Notes: generated from the sequence alone by a model not told the origin. A stretch of DNA of 64,000 nt from CAVVFX01 sp963747535 (GCA_963747535.1 CAVVFX010000008.1:372001-436000); one strand, 5' to 3'; counted from the stretch's first letter, positions 25,351-34,697 are shown. Numbers and translations: made by a program.

Positions 25351-27366
25351 CTGCCCACCTCCGCAAGCATGCTCATGATCTCGGTTTCGAGGTCTCGTAT
25401 CTCCATCTCGATCACGTTTAGAGGCCGCGGCGGTGTGTACATACAGAAATGCCGTGTCACTGGGATCTCGTAACCGATCTTCGTCTTCTCCTCATCAATC
25501 CACGCGTCGGGGACGTGCGGCTTTACCTCGCGCTCGAAGTAGGCGTGGATATCCTCTTTCAGGGGCACGTTCTCGGTGTCGCGCAATTCGGGGTCGGACT
25601 CGATGTTGCCTTGTGCGTCCTGGCAAATGACCGCGTGTTCGTCGCGCTCGCTGAAGGCCGCGAGAATGGCTTTGCGTACTGGCGCGGAAATGTTCGCCGT
25701 TAGCTTGTCGAGTGCGGCGGCGAAGTCTTTGCGGTCGAGCCAGACCTGGTCCGGTGGTAGAGTCCGGAGCGCGGCGAGAAGTTCGAGTTGCAAGGCCTGA
25801 CCGCGTTCGATCTCCTTTCGTCCTTCCTTGCCCGATTTGCGCGAGGTTGCCAGGGCTTCAAAGGCCCGCGACGCTTCGAAGGCGGCGAGGTGCTCCGGGG
25901 TCGCGGAAAAGCTCAGCCGCAGCGGCCGTTCGACGGTGATTTTCCGATAGCCGAAGTCTTCATTGTCGAAGATTCTGGAGTGTTCAGTCTCGACGAAGTC
26001 GCCGTAGGCGCGGACGATTTCCGCGATCTGCGCGTCGGACAATTCGTTGCGCTTGTTGCCGAGGCTTTTGCGCATTTTGGTATAGAAATCGACGGCGTTG
26101 ACCAACTGAACCTTGCCCTTCCGCCGGCGGGCTTTGCGATTGGTGACGATCCAGATATAGGTATTGATGCCGGTGTTGTAGAAGAGCTGGTCGGGAAGGG
26201 CGACGATGCCTTCGAGCCAGTCATTCTCGATGATCCATTTGCGGATGTTGCTTTCGCCGGAGCCGGCGTCTCCGGTGAAGAGCGGGGAGCCATTGAAGAC
26301 GATGCCGATGCGGGAGCCGGTCTGGTCGGCGTGGGAGTAGGGCTTCATCTTCGAGATCATGTGCTGGAGGAAGAGGAAGGAGCCGTCGTTGATGCGAGGC
26401 AGTCCGGCGCCGAAGCGACCGTCGTAGCCTTCGTTTTCGTGCTCTTTGCGGACGTAGTCCTCTTCCGATTCCCATTTCACGCCGAAGGGAGGATTGGCGA
26501 GCATGTAGTCGAACTTTTTGCCAGGGAAGGCGTCGAAGGTTTTGCCGTCGCCGAGGGAGTCGCCGTTCTGAATGTTGTCGATCTCCTCGCCCTTGATGAG
26601 CATGTCGGAGCCGCAGATGGCATAGGCCTCGGCGTTGTAGTCCTGGCCGAAGATGACGAGTTTGGCGTCGGGGTTGAGTTCGCGCATGTATTTGGCGGCT
26701 TCGGAGAGCATGCCGCCGGTGCCAGCCGCGGGATCGAAGAGGGTGCGGACTGCGCCTTTCTTGCGCAGGAGGTCGTTATCGGGGAGGAAGATGAGGTCGA
26801 CCATGAGGCGGATGACTTCGCGCGGGGTGAAATGGTCTCCGGCCTCTTCGTTCGCGGCTTCGTTGAATTTCCGGACGAGTTCTTCGAAACTGCGTCCCAT
26901 TTCGAGATTGGAGACGACGTTGGGATGTAGGTCGACTTCGGAGAATTTCTGGACGAGCTTGAACAGGCGGTTGGATTTATCGAGCTTCTGGATCTGCTGG
27001 TCGAAGCCGAAATTGTTGAAGAGGGCGCGGGTCTCGGGGGAGAAGGCCTGGATGTAGTGGAGGAGGTTCTGGGCGAGACCTTCGGAGTCGGCGAGGAGCT
27101 TGGGGAAGTCGTATTTACTGGTGTTGTTAGAACTGCTGTTTGGCGGTGCGGCGGAGCATTTTGTCGACGAGGGTCGCGTTCTGGCCTTTGAGTTTCTTGT
27201 GTTCTTCGAGGACCTTATCTTTGGTGGATTCGAGGACGCAGTCGAGGCGTCGGAGGACGGTCATGGGAAGCATGACTTTGCGGTATTCGGGCGGGCGGTA
27301 GGGGCCGCGAAGGAGGTCGGCGACGTCCCAGATGAAGCTAACAAGGCGATCGGCGTAATTGGTCAA
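25347..27366 (-). pseudogene. hsdM: Type I modification subunit HsdM, frameshifted
   Basis: The first frame (27366-27127) gives the N-terminal helical domain (MTNYADRLVSFIWDVADLLRG...RRTAKQQF), then a stop. The second, open from about 27125, reads NNTSKYDFPKLLADSEG and continues to the end with FDPAAGTGGML (SAM binding) and ANPPFG (catalytic NPPF of N6-adenine methylases). Removing one base from TTCTAAC near 27120-27126 rejoins them. Translation from an internal ATG at 26900 would lack the N-terminal domain. Either the gene is dead or this is an assembly indel. Confidence 0.85.
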
Positions 27367-27474
27367 GGCGGGCGGTCCTTCTAATGACGCAAAAGCGGAC
27401 GAATTTTATGAGCTCAACAGTTTATGAGCTTACCAGAGACCTTAGATTAGCAGTCTGTGGCAGAAGTCGACGCG

Positions 27475-27690
27475 GGCCAAAGGCCTACTCCGTATAGCGG
27501 TAAGCCGCAAGAACGGCTGCTGCGCATCCGGGCAGACCACGAAAAACGATGGTCTGCCCTACGGGAGGCCAAAGGCCTACTCCACGAAACTCGTCGCAGG
27601 CCGCGACGATTCTGGCTATTAGTAGTACAAAGGCTTGCAAACAGTTGATTCTTCGTTGTGGAGTGGGCGTTTTCGCCTGCTCTCGCGCAC
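27475..27690. repeat. Composite palindromic repeat, full-length copy; gap 27367-27855
   Basis: The unit runs from GGCCTACTCCGTATAGCGG through GGGCAGACCA-N10-TGGTCTGCCC (27530-27559) to TTAGTAGTACAA (27620-27631), followed by a 58-base stretch (27631-27688) nearly identical to 42107-42168. The 490-base gap between hsdM and the MFS gene holds this repeat and the right 17-bp repeat, and no gene that I can see. Confidence 0.75.
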
Positions 27691-27816
27691 TGCCGAGACT
27701 TCTGCCACCGGCTGTTAGCGCAACGGCTGACAGACAGAAGAGGTCCTTGCAGAATTAGAAGAGAGCCAACCCTGGCTGCCCCACTATTTGCATTGCCGAG
27801 TTTATGCAACTACCTC

Positions 27817-27833
27817 TAAAGTCTGTCACACAA
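27817..27833. repeat. 17-bp direct repeat, right copy
   Basis: TAAAGTCTGTCACACAA is identical to 19105-19121 and lies just before the MFS gene, at the right side of the decayed island. Confidence 0.5.
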
Positions 27834-27855
27834 AGGCATATAATCGACTCAGCCC

Positions 27856-29130
27856 ATGACGCCAACCATCACCCCTGTACGCCCTGCCACGTCGCATTAC
27901 CGCTGGGTAATCTGCGGACTCCTCTTCTTTGCGACGGTGATTGCCTATATCGACCGCGGGGTCATCGCCAATCTGGAGAAAGGCCTCGAAAAGGAAATAG
28001 GCTTCGACAGTGTCCAGTACAGCTACATGTTGATCTCGTTCCAGATTGCTTACGCGATCGGGTTGGTATCGGCCGGCCGTTTGACCGACCGGCTCGGCAC
28101 ACGCAAAGGTTTCTCTTTTGCGATTGTGCTGTGGAGCATCGCCGCCATGTTGCCTGGCGCGGCGAATTCCGTCACCACCTTCAGCGTGGCGATGTTTATT
28201 CTCGGCTTGGGTGAGGCAGCCAACTTTCCGGCGTGCCTCAAAACCGTGGCCGAATGGTTCCCCAAGAAAGAACGCGCCCTGGCGACCGGTATCTTCAACT
28301 CCGGCGCGAACATCGGAAATATCGTCACTCCCTTCGTGGTGGCATTTCTCGCCCTGAGCTTTTCCTGGCGCGGCGCTTTCGTCGCGACCGGAGCCATGGG
28401 CTTTGTCTGGCTCGGATTCTGGCTCTGGCTCTATCGCAAACCGGAAGACCACCCCAGTGTCTCGGCCCCGGAACTGGCACTGATCCAAAGCGATCCAGTC
28501 GAGAAAACGGAGAGTGTCCCGTGGCTTCGTCTGTTCCCCTGCAAGGAAACCTGGGCCTTCTCCATCGCCAAGTTTCTCACCGATCCGATCTGGTGGTTCT
28601 ATCTGTTCTGGCTTCCGCGATACCTGCAGGGAACCTTTCACTTGAGCCTCGCGGAAAGCCGTACGCCTCTCGGGGTAGTCTATGCGATCTCGTGCGCGGG
28701 CAGTATTCTCGGCGGCTACATCTCGGCTTTTCTGTTGAAGCGAGGCTATAGCCATAACGCGGCGCGGAAGATCGCCATGCTGATCTGCGCGCTGCTGGTG
28801 GTGCCGGTTCTGTACGCGCCGTATTCGACCAATATGTGGGTGGTGGTGGGACTTGTCGGCCTGGCGGCCGCCGCGCACCAGGGGTGGTCGGCAAACTTGT
28901 TTACCTTACCCTCCGACACTTTCCCCAAGGCAGCGGTCGGTTCGGTTGTCGGGATCGGCGGCATGGTCGGTTCGGCCGGAGGCGCCCTGTTCCAGTTGGC
29001 AACGGGTTATATCGTAAAGGCCACCAACAGCTACGTTCCGTTGTTCCTCGTAGCGGGCCTGGCTTACCTGGCTGCGTTGCTGGTAATACAAATCCTATCG
29101 CCCAGGTTACAACCGGCGAAATTGGACTAA
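27856..29130 (+). CDS. MFS anion:cation symporter (hexuronate/ExuT-like)
   Basis: This 424-aa transporter has about 12 hydrophobic segments and the family signatures FFATVIAYIDRGVIA in helix 1, GRLTDRLGTRKGF between helices 2 and 3, and LGLGEAANFPACLKTVAEWFPKKERALATG in helices 4-5. These fit the ACS subfamily, whose members import hexuronates, sugar acids or related organic anions. The substrate is not determined. A remnant of an exported enzyme gene follows at once. Confidence 0.85.
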   Translation: MTPTITPVRPATSHYRWVICGLLFFATVIAYIDRGVIANLEKGLEKEIGFDSVQYSYMLISFQIAYAIGLVSAGRLTDRLGTRKGFSFAIVLWSIAAMLPGAANSVTTFSVAMFILGLGEAANFPACLKTVAEWFPKKERALATGIFNSGANIGNIVTPFVVAFLALSFSWRGAFVATGAMGFVWLGFWLWLYRKPEDHPSVSAPELALIQSDPVEKTESVPWLRLFPCKETWAFSIAKFLTDPIWWFYLFWLPRYLQGTFHLSLAESRTPLGVVYAISCAGSILGGYISAFLLKRGYSHNAARKIAMLICALLVVPVLYAPYSTNMWVVVGLVGLAAAAHQGWSANLFTLPSDTFPKAAVGSVVGIGGMVGSAGGALFQLATGYIVKATNSYVPLFLVAGLAYLAALLVIQILSPRLQPAKLD

Positions 29131-29347
29131 AACTTGAACCCGAAGACATTTTATCGGATTGGCTGCGCTGGACGGCATGCCATTGCCCGCCCAGCAGGCG
29201 CCCACCTCCGAGGCCTTGTATAACGCGATCCTGCGGGATGCCGGGCTCAAAAAGCAAGGTGAGGATTTCTGCTGGCACTCAGCCTTCGACCTGCATGGTT
29301 TGGTTCGAGGCTATCAAGCCTGGCAGCACCGCATCTCGTCGGTCTGA
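29131..29347 (+). pseudogene. Remnant of a Tat-exported protein gene; gap 29131-29497
   Basis: Immediately after the MFS stop the frame reads TRRHFIGLAALDGMPLPAQ, which looks like a twin-arginine leader that has lost its start codon (an in-frame TGA precedes it), then EALYNAILRDAGLKKQGEDFCWHSAFDLHGLVRGYQAW before a stop. The rest of the gene is absent. I cannot name the enzyme. The following 150 bases to the PEP-CTERM gene hold nothing I recognise. Confidence 0.4.
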
Positions 29348-29497
29348 GTTCGAAGACCTCGCTAGCATTGTTTCGGTTGCGATTACCTGTTAGTGAAAAG
29401 GTTATGGGCATGTTGAGCCTTTTTCCCCGCGAAAATGCAAAAGGTTAGTTATACGCCTTTTCCCAAGTGAACTGCACTGCTACTGTAAATCCTGCAC

Positions 29498-30295
29498 ATG
29501 GGATTTTATATGTTTCGGATGCTTTTGATTGGCGCTTGCCTGTTTCTGACGAGCGGGCTGGCTTCAGCCTCCAACCTCGCCGTTTGCGGAACCGGGTTCA
29601 CCAACAGCACCTGCACCACTCAGGTTAGTTCCGGGAGCGCCGACGGCAATTGGACCCTGGAGTCGGACCCGACCGTGGCAGACGGCTGCACTACGCCGTG
29701 CGCCGGGCAGGTGAGCCCGGGTTCTCCCTTTGTCACCGAGACGGGGCAGTTCCCATTCCCTAACTGGCTCGCGGATAGCAGTACTTCGGAGTGGATCAGC
29801 CCCAATGCCAACGAGGATACGGGGAAATCCGATCCTTATTCCTTGACGGTTCCCTATGTATACACGGAGACCTTCACTATTGCCGGCACTCTCAAACCCA
29901 GCTCAACCATAATCATTGGAGAGTGGGCCGCCGACAACTTTGGGAACATCTATGTGAACGGCACTGAAGTTACCACGGGGACGGATGGGGCGATTCCGAA
30001 CCAACCCGGCGAATTCGCGTCATTCACGGCCTTCACCCTCAATTCCTCGAATGCCAGTTTTCACACCGGGTCGAACACGCTCACGTTCGAGGTGTACAAC
30101 AACGCGAACGGTACGCCCGACGTGACCGGGCTAAACGTGGTGATTTCGAGCGCTACGGCGAACCCCTCTGTTCCGGAACCAGCTTCTTTCGGGTTTATGG
30201 GTCTCGGTTTGACCGTGCTCGGCCTTCTCCGGAGGCCCGCGAAGCGTCGTCTTGCGGTCAAAGAACCGCTGGAGCCGCGCAGGAGAGAGATCTGA
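29498..30295 (+). CDS. PEP-CTERM-sorted secreted protein
   Basis: The 265-aa protein has a signal peptide (about residues 1-24), an asparagine-, serine- and threonine-rich beta domain with four early cysteines, and a C-terminal sorting tag: VPEPASFGFMGLGLTVLGLLRR, that is a PEP motif, a hydrophobic helix and a basic cluster. Such tags direct cleavage and surface attachment by an exosortase, here not in the window. About 30 residues follow the usual basic end, which is longer than typical. The binding role of the body is unknown. Confidence 0.8.
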   Translation: MGFYMFRMLLIGACLFLTSGLASASNLAVCGTGFTNSTCTTQVSSGSADGNWTLESDPTVADGCTTPCAGQVSPGSPFVTETGQFPFPNWLADSSTSEWISPNANEDTGKSDPYSLTVPYVYTETFTIAGTLKPSSTIIIGEWAADNFGNIYVNGTEVTTGTDGAIPNQPGEFASFTAFTLNSSNASFHTGSNTLTFEVYNNANGTPDVTGLNVVISSATANPSVPEPASFGFMGLGLTVLGLLRRPAKRRLAVKEPLEPRRREI

Positions 30296-30457
30296 TTTTC
30301 GAGGGCACCGCACCGCAACCGCATGAAAGGCTTTACGTCCGAGGCCGGCAGGCCGCGATAGAATCGAAGCTTATTTCTCACGAAAGGGCTTCAAGTTGGA
30401 TCGCCACCTTTCTGGCTGCCAGGTGGATCGCGGGTTGGAGGTTTTCGTAGCCGGAAC

Positions 30458-30688
30458 ATGAGAGATACGGCAGTTCTCCTTATCGACTGTCCCGACCGCA
30501 AGGGTCTGGTGGCGACTGTGGCGAGCCTTCTCTACCGCTATGGCGCCAACATTACCCATGCCGATCAGCATCAGGATCACGAAGCCGGTCTGTTTTTCAT
30601 GCGCGTGGAGTGGACGCTGGATGGCTTTGACCTGGCTACGTTCCGGGCGGAGTTTGAAAAGACAGCGGCGGAACTCCGGCGCAACTGA
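30458..30688 (+). CDS. Stand-alone ACT domain, PurU-like N-terminal fragment
   Basis: The 76-aa product (AVLLIDCPDRKGLVATVASLLYRYGANITHADQHQD...GLFFMRVEW) is the ACT domain that begins formyltetrahydrofolate deformylase (PurU). The hydrolase domain of about 200 residues is missing, and I find no trace of it downstream on either frame. It is either a truncated purU or a free ACT domain; such short proteins exist. The downstream sequence is the 3' end of the TIR-like gene on the other strand. Confidence 0.6.
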   Translation: MRDTAVLLIDCPDRKGLVATVASLLYRYGANITHADQHQDHEAGLFFMRVEWTLDGFDLATFRAEFEKTAAELRRN

Positions 30689-30798
30689 GATCTGCGTCGA
30701 GAATGTAAAAGCGCCTACGCTTCGCCAAGGAAAACGGACACTACGACGCGGGACCCTACGATCGGCCCAGGGGTCAGACTCTCATTCACCGGACGCAT

Positions 30799-31473
30799 TT
30801 ACGGGACGCATTTACGGGACGACTGCAAGTCCCGCGCCAGTCGATTCTTCCACTCGCCCTGCGCGTCGAGAGCCGTCAATGCCGCGCCAGCCAGGTTCGT
30901 CGGTAGCTCCGTCGCAGGGCCGGCCACAAGTGCGCATACTCTACTTTGGCCAAGGCGTCCCAGAAAATATCCCAGTTCCAAAAGAACGTTCAGTCGAGGA
31001 CGCCCTTCCCCGCCGCCGGTGCCGGTAACCCCCAAATCCTCCGGCGTGAGCAGTACGATAGCGAAACCTACTTCACCAAGCGTATTCGCCTGCTCCATAA
31101 CGGTCCGTCCCTGCTCGTCCCGACCGTGCAGCAGGATCGTCTCAAAACCAAGTTGCTCCACGAACTCGGCGACCACTCCGCGCCCGGCCGTCCCATGCCC
31201 ATGAACAATGAAAACCTTTCCCAAAACAGCGACGGCAGCACTCGATGGAGCATTCTGCATGAACTCAACGCCCGCCACGCTAAGACGAGCCGCATAATCG
31301 ATGCTGAAGCGTTCAATCAGCCCCAGTTCGACGAGATCGCGCCAGGCCGCTCGTGACTCATCGGCAGTCAAGCCGATTTCGAGTTCCGTCACGTCGCGGA
31401 CTCCGCGGTTCCGCCCGCCGGTTTTTTCGTAAATCGCCCGCAACAACCGCATCGAGTTGAAGCGAAGTGTCAC
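30799..31473 (-). CDS. TIR-like (CAP12/PCTIR-type) predicted nucleotide-binding protein
   Basis: The N-terminal part (about residues 1-80) is a winged-helix-like helical domain. The C-terminal part (about 85-220) is a TIR-like domain: KVFIVHGHG, FETILLHGRDEQGRTVMEQ, GFAIVLLTPEDLG and NVLLELGYFLGRLG, the last containing the glutamate in the position of the NADase residue. Such proteins act as NAD-degrading effectors in some anti-phage systems, but no cyclase, STING or ThsA-like partner is near. The last codons lie in a short tandem repeat (CCGTAAATGCGT twice). Confidence 0.75.
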   Translation of the reverse strand: MTLRFNSMRLLRAIYEKTGGRNRGVRDVTELEIGLTADESRAAWRDLVELGLIERFSIDYAARLSVAGVEFMQNAPSSAAVAVLGKVFIVHGHGTAGRGVVAEFVEQLGFETILLHGRDEQGRTVMEQANTLGEVGFAIVLLTPEDLGVTGTGGGEGRPRLNVLLELGYFLGRLGQSRVCALVAGPATELPTNLAGAALTALDAQGEWKNRLARDLQSSRKCVP

Positions 31474-31550
31474 GGGGCCATTGTCTCAAATCAGCCGTGC
31501 TGCGCTGGAAAGTTTCCAGGCGCCGATCGCAGCCTGTGGCGGAGGTCTCT

Positions 31551-31707
31551 CCAGCAGCGCGAGAGCAGACGAAAACGCCTGCTCCGTATAGCGGCAAGCC
31601 GCAAAAACGGCTGCTCCGCAGCCGGGCAGACCACAAAAAACGATGGTCTGCCCAGGTCTGCCCTACTGCATTCTTCACGGGCCGAGAGGATTCCAATTGT
31701 TAGTAGT
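31551..31707. repeat. Composite palindromic repeat, full-length copy; gap 31474-31806
   Basis: It contains CTCCGTATAGCGG, CGGCTGCTCCGCAGCCG, the hairpin GGGCAGACCA-N10-TGGTCTGCCC (31624-31653) and TTAGTAGTACAA (31697-31708), in the same order as the copy at 27.5 kb. The 330-base gap between the TIR-like gene and the tRNA holds only this repeat as far as I can see. Confidence 0.75.
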
Positions 31708-31806
31708 ACAACGAAGAATCAACAGCCGCCCGTGCAACAAATGGAGGTTTGGACTCCAGGATGCGGGGATAGCAGAGGGAGGGAACGATAAGCCTACGAA
31801 ACGTTT

Positions 31807-31882
31807 TGGTGGACCTGGTGAGATTCGAACTCACGACCTCTTCCATGCCATGGAAGCGCGCTCCCAACTGCGCCACAGGCCC
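31807..31882 (-). tRNA. tRNA-Ala (anticodon GGC)
   Basis: The 76-nt cloverleaf on the minus strand has acceptor arms GGGCCTG and CAGGTCC (one G-U pair), a D-arm with GCGCAGTTGGGAGCGC, an anticodon stem CTTCC/GGAAG with loop ATGGCAT giving anticodon GGC, and GTTCGAATC in the T-arm. The 3' CCA is encoded. It decodes GCC alanine codons. Confidence 0.93.
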
Positions 31883-31926
31883 ATGTAAATGATGACTCTC
31901 CAATCATATCAAACTAAAATGAATTG

Positions 31927-32844
31927 ATGAGCCTGCCGCGTCGCATTATTCCGGGGATCGCTGTCTGTTTTGCGATGCTAGCCAACCAGGGGTGTATCTC
32001 GATACGTGTACACCGCCCTGTGCACAACAGACCTAAAGGCCGCCAACTGCTGACCGCCGACCGGGATGCCTTGGCCGCGCGCCTGGAGAACCTGTACAAA
32101 GCGGTAAGTTCGTTCGTTGCGACAGTTGATATGACTCCCTCTCTCGGCAGCGTCTACAAAGGAGAAATCACTGAATACAAGGATGTTCGCGGCTACATTC
32201 TGTTCCGCAAGCCGGCTGACATCCGGATACTGGCCCAATACCCGCTGATTCGCACGACAGCTTTCGATATGGTTTCCACCGGTTCCGAATTCAAGTTCTA
32301 TCTGCCGGCCAAGAACCTCTTCGTGATCGGTGCCAATGACGCTCCCGCGAACTCGCCCAACAAATTGGAGAACCTGCGCCCGCAAGCCATTCTGGAATCT
32401 ATGATGATTCACCCCATCGACCCGTCCAGGGAGAAGTCCGTGCTGATCGACGACACTGACGAAGATCACGCCGTCTACATTTTGCTGGTTCTTGGAAACG
32501 ATGAGAAGGGTAACGCCGTCGCATTGCGTAGCATCTGGTTTGACCGCGTGGATCTCAGTATCACGCGGCAGTACGTCTATGCGCCGAACAGCAATATCCT
32601 GAGCGACACGCGGTACTCGGAGTGGACCAATTTTACCGGAGTCATGTTTCCCAAATCCATCGAAATCAACCGGCCGATCGACGGCTATGGCGTGAGCATG
32701 GATGTTGTTGAGATGAAAATGAACATGCCGGTAACCGACAAACAGCTCGAACTGCTACAGCCCTCGGGGACGACGCTCCAGATCATAGGAGCGCCGGCCA
32801 GCGCACCCGCCCCGGCCCCGGCTCCCAACAAGAACCAGAAATGA
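31927..32844 (+). CDS. Putative outer-membrane lipoprotein, LolA-like fold
   Basis: About 305 aa from the ATG at 31927. The N-terminus has a basic, hydrophobic leader ending in LANQGC, an imperfect lipobox with Cys23. The body resembles lipoproteins with a LolA-like half-barrel: VDMTPSLG, a GYILFRKPADIRILAQYP segment, and strands to the C-terminus, which ends in a proline-alanine run. It is eleven bases upstream of an ABC permease gene, so it probably works with that exporter at the outer membrane. Family assignment is tentative. Confidence 0.65.
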   Translation: MSLPRRIIPGIAVCFAMLANQGCISIRVHRPVHNRPKGRQLLTADRDALAARLENLYKAVSSFVATVDMTPSLGSVYKGEITEYKDVRGYILFRKPADIRILAQYPLIRTTAFDMVSTGSEFKFYLPAKNLFVIGANDAPANSPNKLENLRPQAILESMMIHPIDPSREKSVLIDDTDEDHAVYILLVLGNDEKGNAVALRSIWFDRVDLSITRQYVYAPNSNILSDTRYSEWTNFTGVMFPKSIEINRPIDGYGVSMDVVEMKMNMPVTDKQLELLQPSGTTLQIIGAPASAPAPAPAPNKNQK

Positions 32845-32854
32845 CGAACCAGAA

Positions 32855-33955
32855 ATGATCGCTACTATCGTTCGCTCCAATGTCAACCACCGCCCCGTCC
32901 GCACGCTGCTCAGCACGCTATTGATCGGGATCGCCGTGACTTTGATCCTCACCCTGGTGGGGGTGAGCCGCGGGATTACCGAAGATAATGTGCAGCGCGC
33001 TCAGGGATTGGGAGCCGATATCATGCTGCGCGCTCCGGGGACTTCGCTGATGTCGTTCTCCGGAACCGCGATTCCCGAGTCAGTACCCACCGTACTCGCT
33101 AAACTGCCTCACGTAGCCATGGCCACAGGCATAATCAACCCCGGCTCAAGCTTGTTTGACAGCGTTACCGGCATTGACCCGGTCGTCTTCCAGAAGATGA
33201 GCGGCCCCTTCGTATTCGATTCGGGACATATTTTTCAAAAACCCGACGATGTCATCATCGATACGTATCTGGCCCAACAATTGAAGAAACACACGGGAGA
33301 CAAAATTACCCTCCTCAACACCCAGTGGAACATTTCCGGCATCTACGAACCCGGCAAACTGGCCCACGCTATCGCCAGTATGCCCGTCCTGCAAAAGCTC
33401 TCCGGAAACACCGGGAAAATCAGCGTGGTGTACATCAAAGCCGATGAACTAGGCAATGTCGACACCGTCATCAAGGAACTGCAGGACAACCCGGCCCTGC
33501 AGGGTTATGGGATCACTAAAATGGCCGATCTCACCACCCTCATGAGCTATAACAACATACCGGCGCTGCGCATCTTCATCAACGTGGTCATCGGGATCGC
33601 GGTGCTCATCGGTTTCGCCGTGACGTCCCTATCGATGTACATGGCGATCCTGCAGCGCACCCGCGAGATTGGCATCCTCAAATCGCTCGGGGGATCGCAA
33701 GGGTTCATCATGCGGCTGATCCTGGCCGAGGCGATGATCCTGGGACTCGGAGGAACTTTGGTCGGAATCGTCCTAAGCTTCGGCACCAAATGGCTGCTCA
33801 AGGTGTTCGTTCCCGCGTCCATGCCGCAGGCCATCGCACCGGACTGGTGGTTTTATGCCGGGCTGATTGCGCTCGCCGCCGCGGTTCTCGGCGCCATCTA
33901 CCCGGGGTTTATCGCCGTCCGGCAGGATCCCATCGAGGCGCTCGCGTATGAATAG
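32855..33955 (+). CDS. MacB/FtsX-type ABC transporter permease
   Basis: The 366-aa protein has one N-terminal transmembrane helix (about residues 17-40), a large periplasmic domain (about 40-235) and three C-terminal helices (about 240-360), the MacB/LolE topology. The segment REIGILKSLGGSQGFI between helices 2 and 3 is the typical coupling region, and QDPIEALAYE closes it. Such permeases do mechanotransmission for lipoprotein release or export. The stop overlaps the ATPase start by eight bases. Confidence 0.9.
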   Translation: MIATIVRSNVNHRPVRTLLSTLLIGIAVTLILTLVGVSRGITEDNVQRAQGLGADIMLRAPGTSLMSFSGTAIPESVPTVLAKLPHVAMATGIINPGSSLFDSVTGIDPVVFQKMSGPFVFDSGHIFQKPDDVIIDTYLAQQLKKHTGDKITLLNTQWNISGIYEPGKLAHAIASMPVLQKLSGNTGKISVVYIKADELGNVDTVIKELQDNPALQGYGITKMADLTTLMSYNNIPALRIFINVVIGIAVLIGFAVTSLSMYMAILQRTREIGILKSLGGSQGFIMRLILAEAMILGLGGTLVGIVLSFGTKWLLKVFVPASMPQAIAPDWWFYAGLIALAAAVLGAIYPGFIAVRQDPIEALAYE

Positions 33956-34697
33956 CCCTCGTCAATCCGACGTGGCCCCGGCGCGCCATTCGAGCACCGG
34001 TCCGGCGACCGATTTCATTATTGAGGCACAGAATCTCGGCAAGGTTTATCGCACCGGCAAGGTTTCGGTGGAGGCTCTGAGGGGCGTCAACCTCGCCGTC
34101 AAACGAGGCGAATTCGTTTCGATTGTCGGACCTTCCGGCTCCGGCAAGTCGACTCTTTTCCATATCATCGGGGGACTCACGCCGCCCACTTCGGGCACCG
34201 TGCGGGTGGAGTCGTTCGATCTGGCCCGGTTGACCGATGCTGGACGGACGAAACTGCGCGCCAGGACCGTCAGTTTCGTCTTCCAGAAGTTCAATCTTCT
34301 CCCCAATCTGACCGCCCAGCAGAACATCGATCTGGCCCGGTACTTCGGAGGGAACCGGCCGGCTGACGCCCAGTTTGAAGGCATCCTCGAAAAACTGGGC
34401 ATTGCCAACCGGCTCAGCCACCTGCCGAGCGAACTCTCCGGTGGAGAGCAGCAACGCGTCGCCATCGCCCGGGCACTCGTCAATCGTCCGGCCATTCTGT
34501 TGGCCGATGAACCAACCGGCAACCTGGACTCGGCCAACTCGGAAGCCGTTCTACAGATTCTGCGCGATCTGAACCATCGCACCGGGCAGACCATCCTCAT
34601 GATCACCCACAATCCGGAAGCCGCAGCCTATGGAGATCGCATCGTGCACATGAAGGATGGAGCCATCGTCACTGATGGCGACGGTCTGGCCGGATAG
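33948..34697 (+). CDS. ABC transporter ATPase (MacB/LolD type)
   Basis: The 249-aa protein has Walker A GPSGSGKST, Q-loop in FVFQKFNLLP, signature LSGGEQQRVAIA, Walker B ILLADEP and the H-loop in MITHNPE. I chose the ATG at 33948 (MNSPRQSDV), inside the permease stop region, since the preceding codons translate the permease gene in another frame. Together with the lipoprotein and permease it makes a three-gene export or lipoprotein-handling operon. Confidence 0.92.
   Translation: MNSPRQSDVAPARHSSTGPATDFIIEAQNLGKVYRTGKVSVEALRGVNLAVKRGEFVSIVGPSGSGKSTLFHIIGGLTPPTSGTVRVESFDLARLTDAGRTKLRARTVSFVFQKFNLLPNLTAQQNIDLARYFGGNRPADAQFEGILEKLGIANRLSHLPSELSGGEQQRVAIARALVNRPAILLADEPTGNLDSANSEAVLQILRDLNHRTGQTILMITHNPEAAAYGDRIVHMKDGAIVTDGDGLAG

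Noticed and set aside
25788..26930. 380-aa plus-strand open frame opposite hsdM
   Set aside because: It is a shadow of the hsdM coding sequence; the product is a repetitive valine/glycine/glutamate sequence with no recognisable domain.
19105..27833. Prophage or integrative element
   Set aside because: No integrase, transposase, portal or capsid gene is visible between the 17-bp repeats, and the tRNA gene lies 4 kb away. The repeat has other partial copies.
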